From: Neolentinus lepideus HHB14362 ss-1
Lineage: Eukaryota > Basidiomycota > Agaricomycetes > Gloeophyllales > Gloeophyllaceae
Length of the DNA stretch: 64,000 nt
NCBI GenBank assembly: GCA_001632425.1
Contig: KV425608.1
Coordinates: 62,001 to 126,000, forward strand
Direction: 5' to 3'
The stretch's first letter is position 1. Each line of letters begins with the position of its first letter. A program made the position numbers and the translations under genes. Of the stretch, positions 60,600-64,000 are shown in pieces. Below the pieces are notes generated by a model. It saw only the letters and a list, made by a program, of their open reading frames with translations, was not told where the DNA came from and ran no database searches.

Positions 60600-61678
60600 A
60601 CCTGTCACCTGGTGATAAGACTAAGCGACCGTCTCTAGTTCAGAGAGCCGAGCATGGACTGTAGCAGATGCACGTTAACGATAAAGACTGTAGTTTAAAT
60701 ACAGTAGAACAAAACCCAACTTAGTTTCGCTAACACAAGTCAGCCACAGGTAAAGAGCCAGCGTTGTTTGCTAGCTCTTGTGACCGTAGCACGTCCGCTG
60801 AGCATTAGGATATTTTCAGCAAGAGCAGCAAGCTTCAATGATAGATTAAGTAACAGACACATTCATTTTGGATCGAATTTCGATGAGTGCTGTCAGACTG
60901 AGCAAGGATGCAGCTACCGACGACAGTCGGCACTTTTCCCTAGTGGACAAGGTGAAATGTCGAAATCAAGCTGCCTGTGTGGGACCGAGTAACCTATTGG
61001 TTCACTCGCTACAGCGGACTGGGATGGGGTTGTATCGATAGTCAATTGCCACCTGGTCATATCGCTTGTCCAAAAATAAAAAGCTGCCTGTGTGGGACTG
61101 TGGCGTGAGTTACCTAAAAAAGGATCAGGAAAATACAAAGACAAATAAAGTGGAAATTCTGAATTTCCATACTGACACAGCAGGAGACCTTGCTAGTCGC
61201 AAGGTAATTTTCCGCGGTGTCGCGCATCAAGGGGGAATAACACCGAAGGGTTTCTCGGACAGACTGGATCTCCAAGCTCCAAGAACCACAACTTAGGGGG
61301 ATGAGGAATACACGGCTTCATTGTAGTCTAGGTTACCCTATATGAATCACGGTTGATTCATGGGTTCTATTTCAAAGTCGGATTTTCAGGACGTAGCAGT
61401 CTAATCAAGCGCCGGGCATCCAAAGTTGCAGTCGCAGAGTCGGAAGCAGACATAACTCTTCCTGGTTCAGCATATAGTTTCATGATTGTATGCCAATAAC
61501 GAGGGCTGCTAAGTGTTGATAAGTGCTTTTCGAAATTATATAATTCCATAAATAATCCTCTTGCCCTTACTGTCGGCCCTCAACACGTCGCGGACGCGGT
61601 CCTGGACGCGCAGGCCGCACACTGGGAATATTATTTCAGCCCTGAGAGTTGCTCTAAACTAGCTTACTACGCCATTCT
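60600..61678. other. Intergenic, upstream of the flippase gene
   Basis: No complete gene is seen. A direct repeat of about 18 bases (aagctgcctgtgtgggac) occurs at 60968-60985 and 61081-61097. A minus-strand frame at 61367-61549 (YNFEKHLSTLSSPRYWHTI) is unrecognised. Confidence 0.45.
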
Positions 61679-64000
61679 ATGTCCGAGATCCCTCTGCGCA
61701 CCCTCGGACGCAACAAACACTCCAAAGCTGGCTACTCACGCATCGACGACTCGGACGAGGCAAACGGACACGCAGATACCAATCATAGACAGGATACCAA
61801 TAGCTCTGTAAACGGGAAGGTGACCGTGAACATGCAGTCGACCGCATGGGCATCCAACACGGCGTCTGCTAGGAAAGGTGGAGTGAAGGGAAAGGATAGG
61901 TATGTGGATGAACCCGAGGAGGAGGAGACATTATTAGGAGAGGATGAACGGGAGAGGAGTGAGGAGGTAGATGTGCGGTCGACACGGTCGCAGTCGTCAC
62001 AGGCATGCTGTTTCGGGTATGTCTTGTATCTGATATTCATGACTTCTTGGGAGCAGCGAACATCGACTCTACGGAAGTCGAGCACTAAAGACAAGTCACG
62101 AACTGTACCCTTACGACCACCAGGTGCGTATATGCGATACTGCGGGTAGATATCGTTACAATTCCTTGATTCAGAGAAATTCCAGAACCGCTATCCCTCC
62201 AACATTGTGCAAAACCAAAAATATAATGCTTTTACATTTCTGCCGATAGTATTCTACGAACAATTCAAGTTCTTCTTCAACCTCTACTTCCTCCTAGTTG
62301 CCCTCTCGCAATTCATCCCGGCTTTGAAGATCGGTCAGTGTCCAAGAGGATTCTGGTAACATCTGACAACTAAACCCAGATTTGCAGGTTTCATTGCGAC
62401 CTATGTTGCACCCCTCGCTTTCGTCCTCTGCGTGACCATGGGCAAAGAAGCATACGACGATTACCAACGCTATCTTCGCGATCGCGAAGCCAACTCAGCG
62501 CGATACCTTACTTTGGACTCGACAGAGCCCATGGACAGCGGTCCGCATACGCGCTCGGTACCCTCTTCCTCATTACGCGTCGGTGATCTTGTCCTCCTCG
62601 AGAAGAATCAGCGCGTCCCAGCGGATTTGGTCCTCTTACGGACGTCGGACAGCTCGGGGACGTGTTTCATCAGGACCGACCAGCTGGACGGCGAGACCGA
62701 CTGGAAGTTAAGGGTTGCAGTACCGGCGTGCCAGAAGTTGGGTTCAGATCAGGATTTATTAGCATTAGATGCTGAGATTTATGGTGAGCTGAGCATGCAT
62801 TCCTCTCTGTTGTTACGGGTATTGAGCGTTCTCCCAGCCGACGCACCAATCAAAGACATTCATACATTCATTGGTACATTCACTATCAACTCTCCGCCTA
62901 TCTCTGCAGATGCTGGCGACGTACCTATGATGCCGGTGCCTACCGTGGAACCCTTGACGGCTGAGAACATACTTTGGGCAAACACGGTCTTAGCAGCGGG
63001 TTCCGCTGTAGGCTTGGTGGTGTATACTGGCCCTGAAACACGTGCTGTGATGAATACCAGTCATCCACAGACCAAAGTGGGCTTGCTTGATCTCGAAATT
63101 AACAGACTCGCGAAAGTAAGTAAGTCCTGTATCAGTAGGGTCATGTTCACGACCAGAGCCCACTAATTGTGAAAACAATCGTAGATCCTTTGCGCAGTCA
63201 CGTTTGCCTTATCTTTAACCTTGGTAGCTCTCAATGGCTTCCGTGGGCTATGGTATATTTACGTCTTCAGATTCTTGATTCTGTTCTCGTCTATTATACC
63301 TATCAGGTGCGCTTTTCCTGCGAATTACATTGCAATGTTATTGACTGTCTGCATAGTCTTCGTGTCAATCTCGATATGGGAAAGACTGTGTACGCTCACC
63401 AGATCGAGCATGACCACGAGATTCCGGACACCATAGTTCGAACCAGTACACTACCCGAGGAATTGGGGCGTATTGAGTACCTTCTCAGTGACAAGACTGG
63501 AACCTTGACTCAAAATGGTGCGTCCGATCATTGCCTCTATACCATGTCATGCTTAAGCTGCGGCGTGAAGAGATGGAGATGAAGAAACTGCACATGGGGA
63601 CCATGTCATATGGTTATGACTCGATGGATGAAGTCGTTCATCAGTTGGCTGTGGCTTTCGGTACATCTGGCGACGCAGGTGCATATTACTAGTTTCCCTA
63701 TTAAACCCCTCGCACTGATAGACTATCCTAGCACATAAGAGACAAGGTTCGATGATGACAGGAGTGCAATTGGCCACTAGAGGCCGCAGAGATATGTCAT
63801 CACGAGTCAAAGATATTGTCCTAAGCCTGGCTTTGTGTCACAATGTAAGCCTCTTTGTGCAGTGCATCTGATTGCTTAATTTTATCCGAGTGTGTAGGTT
63901 ACTCCGGTTACGAACGACGATGGGACCGTCACCTATCAAGCATCGTCTCCTGATGAGGTTGCCATTGTCCAATGGACAGAATCCGTTGGGCTCACGTTGG
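61679..64000 (+). CDS. P4-type phospholipid flippase, NEO1-like, 3' truncated
   Basis: The gene starts at the ATG at 61679 and runs off the window. An acidic, disordered N-terminus leads to the P4 entry region ([20 protein letters not shown]) and the first membrane segments ([19 protein letters not shown]). The actuator domain carries [13 protein letters not shown], where most P4 ATPases have DGETNLK; the DWK variant is typical of the Neo1/ATP9 branch. Next are a PIS-type membrane motif split by an intron, the phosphorylation site DKTGTLTQN, and the nucleotide-domain motif [12 protein letters not shown]. Neo1-type flippases move aminophospholipids to the cytosolic leaflet of Golgi and endosome membranes and are essential in yeast. 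The remaining nucleotide-binding and membrane parts lie beyond the window. Confidence 0.93.

Overview
This window looks like nuclear DNA of an agaricomycete (mushroom-forming) basidiomycete. Genes are split by many short introns of about 50 to 60 bases with GT-AG ends. The recognisable genes are typical of that group: a KRE6/SKN1-type glucan synthesis protein, a BAG-domain protein, ASF1, SET5, a NEO1-type flippase, a spliced P450, small secreted proteins and a GPI-anchored protein. No bacterial-style operon, CRISPR array or rRNA was seen. Assignments come from reading motifs and splice frames by eye; no database search was run.

Layout. 1-5.7 kb has no supportable gene. 5.7-8.7 kb holds a divergent pair: an MPP6-like exosome cofactor (-) and a DHHC palmitoyltransferase (+). 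9.8-10.8 kb is a decaying F-box gene. 11.0-22.4 kb is the most unusual block: an unrecognised 434-residue protein gene (-), then a head-to-tail array of four intact three-exon genes for cysteine-rich secreted proteins, then a fifth, decayed copy. The spacers carry relics of the 434-residue gene's 5' end, so the duplicated unit included the shared divergent promoter. 23.4-27.2 kb has ornithine aminotransferase (+) converging on a Cdc20/Fizzy-family APC/C activator (-).

27.8-32.8 kb has two paralogous Nudix hydrolases, a GPI-anchored protein and two miniature inverted-repeat transposons with visible target duplications. 32.8-44.2 kb is gene-poor and contains two diverged paralogues with a degenerate kinase-like core. 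44.2-50.9 kb has KRE6/SKN1 and the BAG protein. 51.5-55.3 kb has a P450 relic followed by an intact P450. 55.6-64 kb is dense with conserved genes: SET5, ASF1, an alpha/beta hydrolase, a fragment, and the first part of a NEO1-type flippase cut by the window end.

The conserved genes serve general cell functions: RNA surveillance, chromatin, cell wall, membrane lipid asymmetry, arginine catabolism and cell cycle. The lineage-specific blocks (secreted array, Nudix pair, kinase-like pair, P450 pair) show local duplication and decay. The best candidate for an undescribed system is the secreted array. Each protein has a signal peptide, a six-cysteine PSI-like module and a C-terminal region that may be a bacterial-type EndoU ribonuclease fold; that last point is inference.
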